Assembly: GCA_031841125.1 (NCBI GenBank) | Contig: CM063106.1 | Location: 13,392,001 to 13,456,000 of the forward strand | Origin: Acanthococcus lagerstroemiae | Taxonomy: Eukaryota > Arthropoda > Insecta > Hemiptera > Eriococcidae | Direction: 5' to 3' | DNA length: 64,000 nt | Shown here: in pieces, positions 11,650 through 23,290 of the stretch | How the letters are laid out: every line of letters starts with the position of its first letter | Numbering within the stretch: the stretch's first letter is position 1 | Program-made: the position numbers and the translations under genes | Notes under the pieces: generated by a model | Databases searched by the model: none | Told to the model about the DNA's origin: nothing | Seen by the model: the letters and a program-made list of their open reading frames with translations, nothing else

Positions 11650-13070
11650 AGGCCATGTTGCGTTTGTTTATTATTGAACTTTTACTTCACAAGTCCTTTT
11701 GTAGGGCTTTATGTGTTCAAAACTTAAGCCATGTGTCGTTTTTTTACTATCGAATTTTCATTTTACAAATACTTTTTTGCTTCATTTTTCATTCACTAGA
11801 GAGATTAATGTAATATATATTACAAAGACAAGTCTCGATTTTTCCTCACCTGTGTTCTCAGGTATTACTGAAGGAAATCTTTTTAAAAATGTCTCATCTA
11901 GAAGTAAGTATTCCCTAGCAGCTTATGGCGTGAAAATTTTTTGATAACTGTGACGTAAAACGTACTAACTTTCCGATGCGCAGAATCCCGCCAGTTACCC
12001 AAGTAACTGAAAGGAACCAAAGGTAACTGACAGGTTTCTGAGTAATCTGAGGGTAACTGGACGCTGTGAAGCATAAGGGAACCAACCAGTAAAATCTGTT
12101 TTTTGAGAACACGTGATTCGAAGTTCACGAGCCATGTAGAAACTATGTGACATAGCGTTTACGGATAAGATTTTTTCAACGTGAGTGCACATTTTTGAAT
12201 TGGGGGGCCAATTTTGAAAAATTATGCTTTTTATGCACTTACCAATAACGATACTAATATATCATTCTGCTTACAAATGTCAGTAGGTTCCCTTGCGCTT
12301 AAACAGCGTCCAACTAACGGTTGCAAATGGGTGACTTTTCCGCAGGTAACTAGGGTAACTGATTGCGCATCCGGTTGGGAGACAGATATACCAAGTTCAA
12401 AACTCACTTCATGTTGCGTTTTTCTAATATAGATCTTTCATTTTACATACATTTTTTTGCTTCATTTTTCATTTATTGAGAAGATTAAAGAGATGTAAGT
12501 AGATGTTTCATGTTGCGTTTTTTTACTATCAAACTTTTATATTTTACAAATAATACTTTTTTTTTTATTTCATCTGACTGGGACTGGGCAAATTGTAGAA
12601 GCGCTAGCTTCGTATCTTTTAGTGCGTTTGTTATTATACAATGATAAGGAGAACATACGTATTATAGCGGTATACCTGTGACATAAACGTACAAACTGTT
12701 ATCAAAGCCGATATCTTTAATATTTTTGAGAGCCTCTGACTGGGACTGTGCAAACTGTAGAAGCACTATAGCGTCGAATCTTTTAGTGCGTTTTTTTTTA
12801 CTATCAAACTTTTATTTTACAAATACTTTTTTGCTTCATTTTTCATTTATTGAAGAGATTAAAGAGATTTAGATGATGAGTATACCGGCTAGGAATTTTC
12901 AAAGTGCGAAATTACAATCGTACTGCATACAATGATAAAGAAGAACATATATATAGCGCGACCTGTGACACAAACATACAAACTGTTATCAAAGTTGTTA
13001 TCTATAATTAATGTTTTTGAAAGCCTTTGACTGGGACTGTGCAAATTATAGAAGCGCCAGCGTCGAATAG
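11650..13070. repeat. Degenerate tandem array, ~290-bp unit, with inserted element
   Basis: Blocks recur in order: CATGTTGCGTTTTTTTACTA, then TTTTGCTTCATTTTTCATT, then ACAATGATAA-GAACATA, then GACTGGGACTGTGCAAA-TGTAGAAGC. Spacings between the same landmarks are 286-294 bp (for example 12636 to 12929, and 12735 to 13029). The array is interrupted by the foldback element at 11973-12374. No coding content. Confidence 0.6.
11973..12374. mobile_element. Foldback MITE with ~100-bp arms
   Basis: The left arm begins CCGATGCGCAGAATC and continues through CAGTTACCC to GGACGCTGTGAAGCATAAGG. The reverse complement of the right arm begins CCGGATGCGCAATC and continues through CAGTTACCC to GGACGCTGTTTAAGCGCAAGG. 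The arms are about 100-120 bp and enclose a ~170-bp core. Core and inner arms match 43660-43901 in the opposite orientation. No clear target duplication. Confidence 0.6.
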
Positions 13071-14210
13071 GTTATAATGTAAACCATCACCATTCGAACT
13101 TTTATCCTCTGAGGTCTATTCTGAAATATTTTATTAAAAATAATAATAGTAAGGTAAGCTACCTATTCTGATCCTAGCATCGATTGTGAGTCCCTTTTTT
13201 GAAAACGCATTTTCTCGCTAGATCGAGGCATTGGACAACCGTGAAACCTCTTCCATTCCAAGAACCAACATGTTTTATACTATCCATGTTGGTTTCAAGT
13301 TCATAACTCAATGTGTTTGTTGTGATGGAATTTTTTTTTTCAAAGTTGTTGTCAAAACATGCCTTATTTTTTTTCATGTGTGTGAAATATCAATTCTGTG
13401 AAAAACGATCGATAAGTACTTTAAATTAATATTTTCTCAACGTATTATGTTGTGTAGAGGAGAGTCTAGGGATCGTTTTTCCGCTTGAGTTTTCGATTTC
13501 GGTCCATATAGATGTGTGTGCGGAAAGAATAAAGAAATTCAAAAAATGGGGGGAAAAGTTTGCAAAAATCGCGAAAAATCAAAGTGAATGATTGGGTAAT
13601 CGAATGAAAAGTGTAGTATAAGTGATACTTTAACTTATAAAACCAAATTTCACGTTTTTTCAGTTACTTTTTCTAATCAAACTTTAGCCCGACCCACAAT
13701 TGGTGCTACCTTTTTTCAGACCCATTATTGGTACTGTGAATTTAATCGACTTTAATGTGTTTTTAAAATACTTAGAAGTCAAATAAGACGAGTCAACGTG
13801 TTTTTAAAATAAATTTGAAATGCTTCCTTAAGTAAACTACATCATTTTTCATTTAATTTATTACACTTACCAATTGTGGGTATATCAAAAAATTTCGTAT
13901 CAATTGTGGGTCGTTGCCAATTAATATGGGTCGACCCATAATTGGTATTTTCAAAAGTTGTTCGGATCGAGAAAATTCCCCCTGGAATTTTGAACAACTT
14001 AGAAGGCCTCAGTGTCATTTGCGAGGATATATTATAGTGAATTGCTGGAGAATCAGAAAATACCCATAATTGGGAGCAGCACTCAATCTTGGGTTTTGAG
14101 AACTTTTGGGAAAAAATTCACCAAAAATCCAAGAATGCCTAAAACTCAAAAGTAACTGTCACAAGTAGTAATAAGTTCTTTATTAAAGAAAATTATCAAA
14201 ACGTAAGTAT
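13071..14210. repeat. Inverted-repeat-rich non-coding stretch
   Basis: Several inverted copies of CGACCCACAATTGGT occur at about 13689-13703, 13870-13882 and 13903-13915. A perfect 16-bp palindrome TATGGGTCGACCCATA lies at 13925-13940. They may belong to one decayed foldback element of about 250 bp. No gene seen. Confidence 0.4.
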
Positions 14211-14552
14211 AAGCCTGTTTATTTCTATATGGGAATTTACATGTAATTTCGTTTCATACTATTGCATATGTTTGGGCAAAAGTACCGCTCAGTACTTCTA
14301 TTGAGAACGTGAAATGTACAGGATAATTCGATCATATCTCATTTTAGAGATAAAGAAGATTAGGCAATTCTATTTGATTTCCAAAGATTACAAAGCTTAT
14401 CCATTTTAGGAAAAAACAATGTCATGTTTCATTTTCTTTATTTTTTTCCAAACGCCTGTTTTTTTTTCTGTATGGGAATCTACACGTTATTTCGTTTCAT
14501 ATGTACTGATGCGTATGTTTGAGCCCGTCCGAAGGACGGGTAATTCAGCTAG
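14211..14552 (+). mobile_element. Helitron-like 3' end
   Basis: The sequence ends with a perfect 7-bp-stem hairpin (CCCGTCC, loop GAA, GGACGGG; 14524-14540), then TAATTCAG and CTAG at 14549-14552, followed by T. A GC-rich hairpin about ten bases before a terminal CTRR, with a T just outside, is the diagnostic 3' end of Helitrons. About 245 bp upstream a related block (CCTGTTTATTTCTATATGGG) repeats the sub-terminal sequence, so two 3' regions may lie in tandem. The 5' end was not located and no Rep/helicase coding is present, so this is a non-autonomous copy or fragment. Confidence 0.65.
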
Positions 14553-14663
14553 TCATTTATATGGGCTCTTGTCAAATCGCAAATTGGTGAGCACTGGCTG
14601 ATGATATTTATGGTCTAAAACTGTACGGGAGGGCTGGAGTCTACATTTCATAAATAATATGGC

Positions 14664-15110
14664 GTGACCCCTGTATAGTGTATACCCAGCACAGTTTCGA
14701 TATGATGTTCAAATTCAATTTTTTCTGGAGTTTAATAATTTAAAATTATGCTCTTGATGGCATGTTGAGTAGGTACCAAAAATACCCTTCTATTAGTATA
14801 TTTCTGCTCGTACTTCAACTATCAGTGAGGCTCGCATCTTGCCTATTGTTACAGATTAAATTTTGCATCATCCTGTTTGGTACCTGACCATCGACATTTT
14901 GAAATATAATTATTTTTTTTTTGTTACAAATTATTTAGTAGAAACGCAGAAAATTTTGAGTTCTTAGATTCATGTAACCTAGATAGGACGTAATATGAAA
15001 TATAGTGCTGGGTATCTCGAAGTATGGGACCCCCTTTTAACTGGGTAAGCAGACAACGTATCCTGACAACATGCACATATGTCTACTATTTTTGAAGGGG
15101 CAAGGACATT
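14664..15110. repeat. Inverted pair of a dispersed TE end
   Basis: The right arm GTGCTGGGTATCTCGAAGTA followed by TGGGACCCC (about 15006-15034) is an inverted, diverged copy of the left arm at 14664-14692. The right arm and following sequence (CTGGGTAAGCAGACAACGTA) resemble 25136-25240, so this is a dispersed family. No coding capacity is evident. Confidence 0.4.
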
Positions 15111-17239
15111 TGAATAGATAATGTACAGTATTAACGGATACATTTTTTCCGTAGGTTAAGTAAGAAAAATAAAGGTCATTTTGATTGGACTTGATTTTGA
15201 TCTATAATTATCAAATTTCATTGTATTTGGTCAGATTCGGCCCTTTATATTCGTTTGCAGAACGAAGAGGTGTGGAGAGCGGTATCCACGTGCTCATGAA
15301 TTTATCCGGCGTTTTTCACCAATCCAACAGTCATTTGGAAAAAGTATGCAAATAGGAAGCTCTCTCTTTTGATTCTCGACATGTTTACAAGTAGTTCATT
15401 GTTTAGCAAATTTTGGTGTTGGATTCTCTTATTCACAATGTTCATGCGGGGCCACTAGTCATACGTGGTGTTTTTTGGTGAATTCTAGTCAGAGCTAATC
15501 GAATTTGGTCGTCGCTTGACCAACTACGCTGGGTTTTCGAAACTGCCGGTGCATTATAATCCCTCATGAAATTCAGTATTATGCTCGTATGGGGCAAGCC
15601 AATTACAGTTGACAGCCATTACTGACCCAACACTGAGTTTGTTTCCAACGTACATACGAAATGTTTGATTGCGTATGATCGGTGGCACACCAAGTCAAGA
15701 CTACACCAATCTGGTGTTTTACGAGTATGAATTATGAATGAGGCGCCCCCATCTTAAGGTAATCTTGTTCGGTCTTGCCATTTTGTTCACGTAAGTTGTC
15801 GCAGAGAAACGTGATTACAACTTTTACTCCCTTTTGTATTATACGGCAAAAGAATCTCGACAATTGGTGTATACCCTCGTAAGTGTATACACTGACGGGC
15901 TAGGCAGAATCGCGCGGAATGCCATAGGCGATGAGACGAATTAATCCAATCCATTTTCCTTAATTTCTATCATTGCAGAGAGTTTATAAGTTGGGGCTTC
16001 TTTTCGCGCGCGGCGCGTACACGTAATCTCATTATTTTGAAAGCTTTTTCGGTAAATTGTATGTACATTTCTGGCAAAGAAGGGCGACAAGAAAGACACG
16101 CGTTTCACTTTGCTGCGTGCCGACGACAAAAAGACTCGGAGGGCTTGCGGCGGCTGAGTAAGTGCTCGTAATCAGCATCGTGTGAGAATTTTTCCCCATC
16201 TCCTTTTCCTCTCGTGCTGGTGATTCACCTTACAGAGAAGTTTCGTGGTGAGAACTGAGCATGAAACTCTCTACCAGCGCACTGAATTATTTGAAATTTT
16301 TGAAGCTCGTCTCGCGTTTTACAAACGAATTTAACAGTCAGAGTTGAAATGAGTGCCAATACGAAAGGTGAAATAGTTAATAGTTTCAGCAATTTTATCG
16401 TGCGTTTCGTTGATGCGTTCACACCGAACAAATCAGGAATTTAGTAGGCTGGAAATTCCGAGATTCTGAGATCTTCAGACTCTATTGAGAAAGAAAACTC
16501 GTTCTTGGATCACGAGGTCAAGCTTCGAGATTTCGATACAAGTCTTTTTCTAACGTAAAATTCGCTTTCTAATAGCTGAAAATGCCGACAGGAAAAAACA
16601 AGTTTTAATTAAAATTTCAAGAGACGGAGAAAATCTCTATCATTTGGAATCAGCAATAAAATTTGACCCGAAAATATTCGTTCCTCTTTCGAATACGTGG
16701 TGAAGTCTTCTTCGTGTAATGTACCTGAGAAAAATAGCCTTTTTGGAAGAATTAGATTTGGGTTTTCGTGTACATCTTGCACAGACATCTATTAATGGAG
16801 CAGGGGGGGGGGGAGATATTAAAGTAAGAAAGACGGTTGATCAGTTTAAAAAAAATGAGAGCGATACTGTTCCAAAAATAAAGTGTGCAAATACATACAA
16901 GTCTTCAATACAAAGCCTTTAAAAGTTGGGACGAAACCCTCACATTTTTCTTTGACCGCGAAATTGGATCGATGCGGAGCAAATAAGGGGCTTCGAGTGG
17001 CAAGGTCTAGTCTTTTGTACAGAGAAAAGTTTCTCTCACCAATTTTTGAATTCTAAATGAGGGGGGAGGGGTATCAAGCCAAGTGTTGGAACAGAGGTTT
17101 TTGGAACGCTCATTTCGAATACCCCATGGTAATTTTGATGTGGCTTCGATTCGACCCCCAAAATCTAAATTTCAGGTTTGAGAAAAACATAAATTAGACC
17201 AAGTATTGAATTAGAGAGTATTCTGGCAAGTGATTTAGA
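15111..17239. other. No gene recognised; CpG-rich stretch near 16 kb
   Basis: The interval 15780-16700 is richer in CpG (for example CGCGCGCGGCGCGTAC near 16006) and looks unique. I see no exon or RNA gene. A run of ten G lies near 16803. Confidence 0.4.
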
Positions 17240-17249
17240 ATCTCGCCAC

Positions 17250-17720
17250 AGAGCGATGCTCGTGATGAATTCGAAAAAGTGGACAGTTTTTTCTACCCGG
17301 GCTCCTCAGTGGAGTCATACATGGGGTTCTACTGGAAAAATTCGTCACACGATTGCCTTTGGGAAGACAGCAACGATGCGACTGCGAAACGTAATATACT
17401 GCAAGAAGATTTCAAGAAGGCACGGCATGAAATTAGTAAAGACACTTGTCTTCCCAGTGTTTCTGTACGCTACAGACGGACGCTTAAGCAGGAGGACAGA
17501 AGAAGGATAGATGCCTTTGAAATGTGGACCTGGTGGTCCTTCCTCTTTTGGGACGCAGTAACGGTATAATCGAGTTTAAATAAAGGAAACTGGATTTGCT
17601 CACAGCTGAGAGGTATGACTACTTCATGACACAATACTCAATAGGACATAGGAAATTCGCAACGTACCTTAAACAAGCAAGGTCTGGAAGACCTGGCAAT
17701 AGGGTGTTTGCAAATTCGTA
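17250..17720 (+). pseudogene. LINE reverse-transcriptase C-terminal remnant
   Basis: A frameshifted piece of the C-terminal part of a non-LTR retrotransposon ORF2. In successive frames it shows VDSFFYPGSSVES, then KTATMRLRNVIYCKKISRR and LVKTLVFPVFLYATD, then RRIDAFEMWTW. This is the usual order after the RT palm and thumb of insect LINE proteins. A further piece at 17587-17712 ends QARSGRPGNRV, resembling the GRPR-type basic region. At least two frame changes and losses make it non-functional. The LINE clade is not assigned. A MITE with long arms follows at 17743. Confidence 0.7.
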
Positions 17721-17742
17721 TTTATTATTTGTGACGCGATGC

Positions 17743-17953
17743 GTGAAAAGGGCCCTTGTGGTGATCTTAAAATTTTGAGTTTGCAAGTATGGTACCACTG
17801 ATTGGTAAGGTCTACAGAATTTGAGGTTGCTTCCACGCTTATCAGATCTTCGGGCTCTGTAATGCGATATTCTTTAGTTTGTAAACCTTGGAAATCAGTG
17901 GTACCGGACTCGCAAACTCAAAATTTTAAATCACCACAATGGCCCTTTTCAGG
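17743..17953. mobile_element. 211-bp MITE with ~60-bp inverted arms
   Basis: The left arm (17743-17803) and the reverse complement of the right arm (17893-17953) share TGAAAAGGGCC-TTGTGGTGAT, TTAAAATTTTGAGTTTGC and GGTACCACTGATT with few differences. About 90 bp of spacer separates them. No target duplication was convincing. It lies just past a LINE remnant. Confidence 0.65.
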
Positions 17954-18299
17954 CAACACGTTACATTTATTATAAATTGAAACACTTCAAAATGCGATAA
18001 CACAGCAAAAACCCTTAACGCTACACGCACATCATAGAAGTTCAAGGCTTCAAACTGTGAAGCTGCAGACTGCAATCACGCAGCAGACTTTAAACAACAT
18101 TGAACATACCAGAATACATTTACATTTTCTGTTTAATTTGTTCCAAGCGGCAAGCAGAAATCAGACACTCTACCATTACAAGACAAATAAATTCAAAGAA
18201 CATAAATCCAAGAAATTTCAAAACTTATAAGTTTCAATGAATATGAACTGATAACTGCTGATAATAATTCAAAGAGGGTTAGGAATTTTGTTTCAATTC

Positions 18300-18960
18300 A
18301 AATAAACGAGGAATTTTACTTCGATTCAAATAAAGTTGTGTTCTTGCTTCAGAAAACGCACATTAATGTGTTCTCATTCCTCATTACAATGTTTATAAGA
18401 CGCAAAGACATTAGCTCCACTCCTGGTCACACAACGCGTGGAATATTTGTGAACCGTTTGAATGCGAGAAAGATAATCTTTCATTTCATGAACAAAATGT
18501 GATCTGCCAATTATTTATTCACGTTTTTCATTAATTCCGCTACACGATTATAACAGAAGTTCAAATTTGTAGTTGAAGGCATGTTGATGGTTTTGGATGA
18601 TTTGTTGTTCCTGATAACGGAAAGACAAAGATATATAGTCGAACAAGAAACAAAATATTCGTGTAAGACCTGAAACAGAATACAAAAATTACCACTTAAT
18701 ACTGCTAACATATTTATGAGACATAACTCACATCGCATTATTCCTCGAAAAATTTCCTGATAAGAGTACCACAGAATGTTGCATTTACTTGGTTTGATTC
18801 AAATACATTATACACTAATTCAACTGAGTACACATTTCATACAAACAAACAATACACTTACCTCTTCTAAATCCAGATAATGTCTTCATTTTCTTTGAAG
18901 AAATAGTTCCTTTTGTAGAAGAGTACAAATCGCACTATACAGTCATGAGTAAAATACAAA
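18300..18960 (-). other. Intron-containing gene-like repeat, copy B
   Basis: Diverged copy of the unit at 266-1199, same orientation. The donor (GGATTTAGAAGAG then GTAAG, ending at 18862) and the acceptor (TTCTGTTTCAG before 18669) match copy A and define a putative 192-bp intron. Splicing would join GAT TTA GAA GAG in phase with an open exon that runs to a TAA at about 18511. That exon reads VLHEYFVSCSTIYLCLSV and later NLNFCYNRVAELMKNVNK. The ATG of copy A is CTG here, so the start is lost or lies elsewhere. Both copies end with the same block (TTCGATTCAAATAAAGTT). Product unknown. It could be a transposable element gene or a degraded host gene duplication. Confidence 0.45.
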
Positions 18961-20150
18961 ATCACAAAATAAAATGTAAACAATTTGCATTTGTAAATCG
19001 TAAGCAAGTGGTAAGCATACCGGAGAGGATACATTCCTAATAGTAAACCGACTTACCGATAGATGGCAGCAATTGACGGAGAATGCAACTGATCTCAAAC
19101 TGAACTTGAGCTGTAAACAATTCACTCGTATTGAAAGAAAAATGAAATGAAATTTCAATTGTAATAGGGTGCTTGCTGCGCTGCGCGCGGGCAAACATCC
19201 TAAAAATATAACATTACAGAGAACAGTACTTGTAAGGAATGCAACGAGGGAGAAGACGGTTAAGATCACACCTTTAAAGAATGTAGAAACTCAAGCAAAT
19301 AAGGGAAAAATATAGCATCACAGAAGATGACTTGGCAAAATGCCTACAAGAAGGGAGCGGGCACCATAAAGTAAGAAAATACATCAAAGAAATTCTGGAA
19401 ACCAAGAGCGAAATTGAATAAGGGAAACCTGGGTATGTCCGTCGACGTGCAATTAGAAATACTGTATCGTTACCGATTGATAGACACTGATGTGCTTTAT
19501 TCATTGTACCTATTCATATCAATTGCTGTTAGCTTTACCTTAATATTTATAATCAATGTGATCAATGTGAGAACTCCCGACTCCCTCAGCACGATAAACT
19601 ATATAAAAGTACCCGGGGAGGAGGAATGGTTGTAAAGAATCAACAAATAAAGAAATTATTAATTATAAAAAAAAATTTTAATTAAGAAAAAGTAAAGGAA
19701 ATTATCACAATATTGTACCGTTTCTTGACGCTGAAATCCGAAGAATGAGTCTTCCATTCTACAAGAAAATGGAAATAAAACAACTTTCACTTTGATAGTT
19801 CAGTCATTTTTTATAAAATCATAATATGCTGCTTTTGAAAATTTGACATTTGACAATTTAACCCTTTCTCAAGAGATTAGGATGTTTGTAATGATGAAAA
19901 TGAATCAGCGATCTTTAGCATTTTCAAAAACAGTCTGTTAATTTGAATTTAAGATCGTAAGAACTTTCCCCTTCAACAGTCTACTCGATTTGTAAAAACA
20001 AATTAGTGCTTATCCATTTCGATTTATGGGGTCTTTTAAGCTTGAATCAGATTCAAAATTTAGTGCATGTTCGAATTCAACTACCCTTAAGGTCGTAGTT
20101 AATTTCGATAGTCTATCCACTTTGGGATTCCATTCCGAGTTCTTGAGTCT
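18961..20150. other. No gene recognised
   Basis: AT-rich sequence. Short frames on both strands lack recognisable motifs or supporting splice structure. Confidence 0.4.
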
Positions 20151-20490
20151 AGGGACGCACCGAAGAGTTTTTCCTGAGGGAGAGGGGAAGGGGGTAAAAA
20201 TTGTGAAAGTCCGAACTGACTCAATTCAAAATTCCCAAGTATCAAAGCAAAAGAAAAAAAAGCCTTTTGACCGGTTGGATTTTTCCAACTGACTCAATTC
20301 AAAATTCCCAAGTATCAATGCAAAAGAAGGAAACCTGTTGACTTGTTGGGGTTTCCCAATCTCTCAACTCAATTCCCAATAATATCAAAGCAAAAAAAAT
20401 AAATAACTTTTAACTTGTTGGATTTTTTCATCTCGCCTGACTGAAATGGTAAATTTTCCCGTTGCCCCCTGCCTTTATCGGTACGTCCCT
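20151..20490 (+). mobile_element. hAT-type MITE with internal minisatellite, copy 1
   Basis: It starts AGGGACGCACCGAAGAG and ends TATCGGTACGTCCCT, matching the copy at 48277-48705 that has an 8-bp duplication. The interior is two to three imperfect repeats of CTCAATTCAAAATTCCCAAG, TATCAAAGCAAAA and TTGACTTGTTGGATTTT. No duplication is visible at this copy, and its first base is T instead of C. Non-coding. Confidence 0.6.
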
Positions 20491-22978
20491 TCCCCAATAA
20501 TTTTGCAGTTGGCAAATTTTGAAACTGTTCATTTTCTAAGAACGTTTGTTTGTTTGTTTATCTTTACTTTCAATGAAAAAATATTTTAATTAAAAAATTG
20601 GCAAATTAAAAAAAATTTTGTCGGCGAGTTTTTAGTTTAAAAAAATATTTGTCGACAAATTTTCCTTCTCCACCCCCCCCCCCAACTGAAAGTGAAGTTT
20701 CATCTCTGCTGTAATGTTTAACCTGTTGAATAGATTTTTTTCTTATCTTTCGTGACCGTTTTCAAAATCTGAGCTGGGAGCTTGCTTGCAAACTGTAGTG
20801 CTGTTTCTCTTAGTACCTTACTATATTTTCCAACATATTATGACAAAATGAAAATTGATCAGAACTAGAAAAATCAAACGTAGGCTTGAAATGGATCAAG
20901 ATACTGGTCCTTTCAGATCAAGTCTGGCAATACTGAACTAATCATTATGAACAGCTAAGAGAATGGACTACACGATTATATGCAGTATTACCATCACATC
21001 ACAAACCCCTTAGAGTCTGTATTATCATCACTTTTCGAACAGCCCTCGTATAATTGTAAATCAAATATAAGAGGACGCTCAGAAGCATTGCACTTGCAAG
21101 TATTCTTGTCATGCAATTTATTACTGGACGTATACTTTATTATATATTCAGTTTAATGATTTAAAGATATCTCACTGATTCAGGGTAGTATCATGTGTTA
21201 ACACGTTTGAAATGATTACAGTAATAGAGCCGGATGGGTGCCAATATAAAACATAATAACATACCCACAAAATAAGCATTGCTATCACTGTTAGCTGGGC
21301 GTGACGCTATTTCAGAAAATGCGATAGGATCGGCCTATAATATACTTATTACGGAAAGACACATGTTTTGCTACAGACATGCATATCATCGTTCTTGTTA
21401 TTAGTTTTTAAAACTCTTGTATGAAATTATAATAAGGCATAACATAGTCCAAACGTGTATCATTATCGTGACGAGCTTGAATTATTTATGACGACGTATG
21501 CTACCTGTAGTCTTATCGGATTGCAAAAAAGAAAAAAAAAATTGGTGACGACTTTTAATTTTTTAAGAAAACGGATTCACCGATTGAAGAATTTAAAGAG
21601 GAAACAAATGAGATTGGGAAGATCTGCATCAGAGAACACGTTTGATTATCGATGAGTTCGTATTTTGTACGTGTATTGCGAGTTTCGAAATTAAATTGCA
21701 ATGTAACAGTGTACACGCTGGAAATAACTGTAGTATAGTGGGTAACATTATTTATCCGCAGAAATGGAAAAATCTTTTTTTTTTTTTCTTCCGCTGTACT
21801 ATATGGAGAAAATACTTACCGTGATGAAAAAATTCTTTTATTCGATTCGATAGTAATGAAACTCATTTTTTTAGGCAACGAATGATGGAAAAAAAAGATT
21901 AATTTTCCGAACGTAAAAAGCTAAATTACGGTGTATTCTGATTATGAGAGACGCACGCGAAAAAAAAGAGAGAAAGAGAAAGGGAAGCAGTTGGATAGAG
22001 ATAGAGAGAGGAACTAGAGAAGAAAAATAATAACATTGGAGCGTGAGCGGACCTGGCTAACCTCCATTAAAAAAATTATGAAGGAAAACTTTTATTAAAA
22101 ATGGCAAATGATTACTCGTTCATTAGAGCAATCCATCATAACGAGAGGAGGTTGAAAAAATAAGGGAAGTTTGGCTACCGAAGACTTCCCTCCGTGTTTG
22201 CACAAAAAAAAAAGTAATTTTTGGCAGGAAAAAAGGCGGCAATTCTCGATAACCTGTATTGAGGGAGCTTCGTGTTATTTAATCATTCTTTCTAACGGAA
22301 GAAAACAGTTTGTATGTAAGTTTGTATTTTCCGTATTTCGTTTCGAATGTATTACACGTCCAAGTGATATGAAGACTACGTAAAAAACTTTTCCCTAAGT
22401 GAAGAGTGTATTTTTTTTGTGCATTCGAAATCGATAATACCATGACCTTTATTTTAATATTTTGTTCGATTTCTTCGAGCAGATCAACCTTGCTCCTTCG
22501 TATGATAGAAATTCATATACTGGAGGCCCGGATCGGGCTTGAATTACAAATATGATAGGATCATCATCGTCTAGGCTCTGCGCTGGCGACTGTTCTGACT
22601 TCCGATGGCATCTCTTGCGGCAATCTTTCATAAACGACCTAGAGACCGGATATTCACAGAAAAACGCTGACATTTGTCTCCGGTCGCACCTTCTTGCATT
22701 ACGACCGGAGGACGTGCTTATTTCGAGAATCGACGTAAGTGATTGACCGACAAAAGCGCAGAAAGCCGCAGAAAGCACCGTGACTAGCTCACATGAGACT
22801 TCTCAGGAGTGGTATTCCAGGGAGAGGAAGGTGGTTACCCAGATCACATGTTAAGTCATTTCAAGTTGTGAAAAAAGAAGGAAAGAAAAACGAAAAAACT
22901 TACAGTCTCACATTCTCCTACAATTGCCCACATCCCCCCTCACAAAAAGGAACCTAATTGAACATGATGATAAGGTTA
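20491..22978. other. No gene recognised; purine tracts
   Basis: Includes a GAGA-rich purine tract at 21955-22030 and a T run at 21775-21788. A minus-strand frame of 109 codons (22449-22778) has no recognisable family and no support beyond length. It is noted but not called as a gene. Confidence 0.4.
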
Positions 22979-23203
22979 TCAGTCTTTCGACAGGTTTGAT
23001 GCAGCTTTCCATTTCTCCCTATCTTGTGCGAGTTCTTTCATTTCGTAATAACACTTATGTTTGACATTCTTGCTTATCTGATGAACATACTGGAATCTTT
23101 GCCGACCTACCCAATTCTTTCCTTCCACTCTTCCCTCTAACAGCAGTGATATTATTCCTAGGTGCCTGAAATTATGCCCTATTAGTTTATCTCTCCTCTC
23201 CAT
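22979..23203 (-). pseudogene. LINE ORF2 C-terminal tail
   Basis: The frame reads KLIGHNFRHLG, then EGRVEGKNWVGRQRFQYVHQ and MKELAQDREKWKAAS. The series GH-x-x-R, EG-x-x-x-G-x-x-x-x-GR-x-R and LA-x-DR-x-x-W is the typical tail of insect non-LTR retrotransposon ORF2 proteins. Only about 70 residues remain, with no RT palm upstream, so it is a 5'-truncated dead copy. The clade is not assigned. Confidence 0.75.
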
Positions 23204-23290
23204 ATTTCTGTTTATAGCAAGCTATCTGCGTAAAATCAAGCAATTAAAAAACGCAGTAAAAAATTAGTTTATTTGAAAAAATTATCATAC

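Noticed and set aside
22449..22778. 109-codon minus-strand frame
   Set aside because: Looks less repetitive than most, but I recognise no family and see no supporting start or splice structure; kept only as a note.
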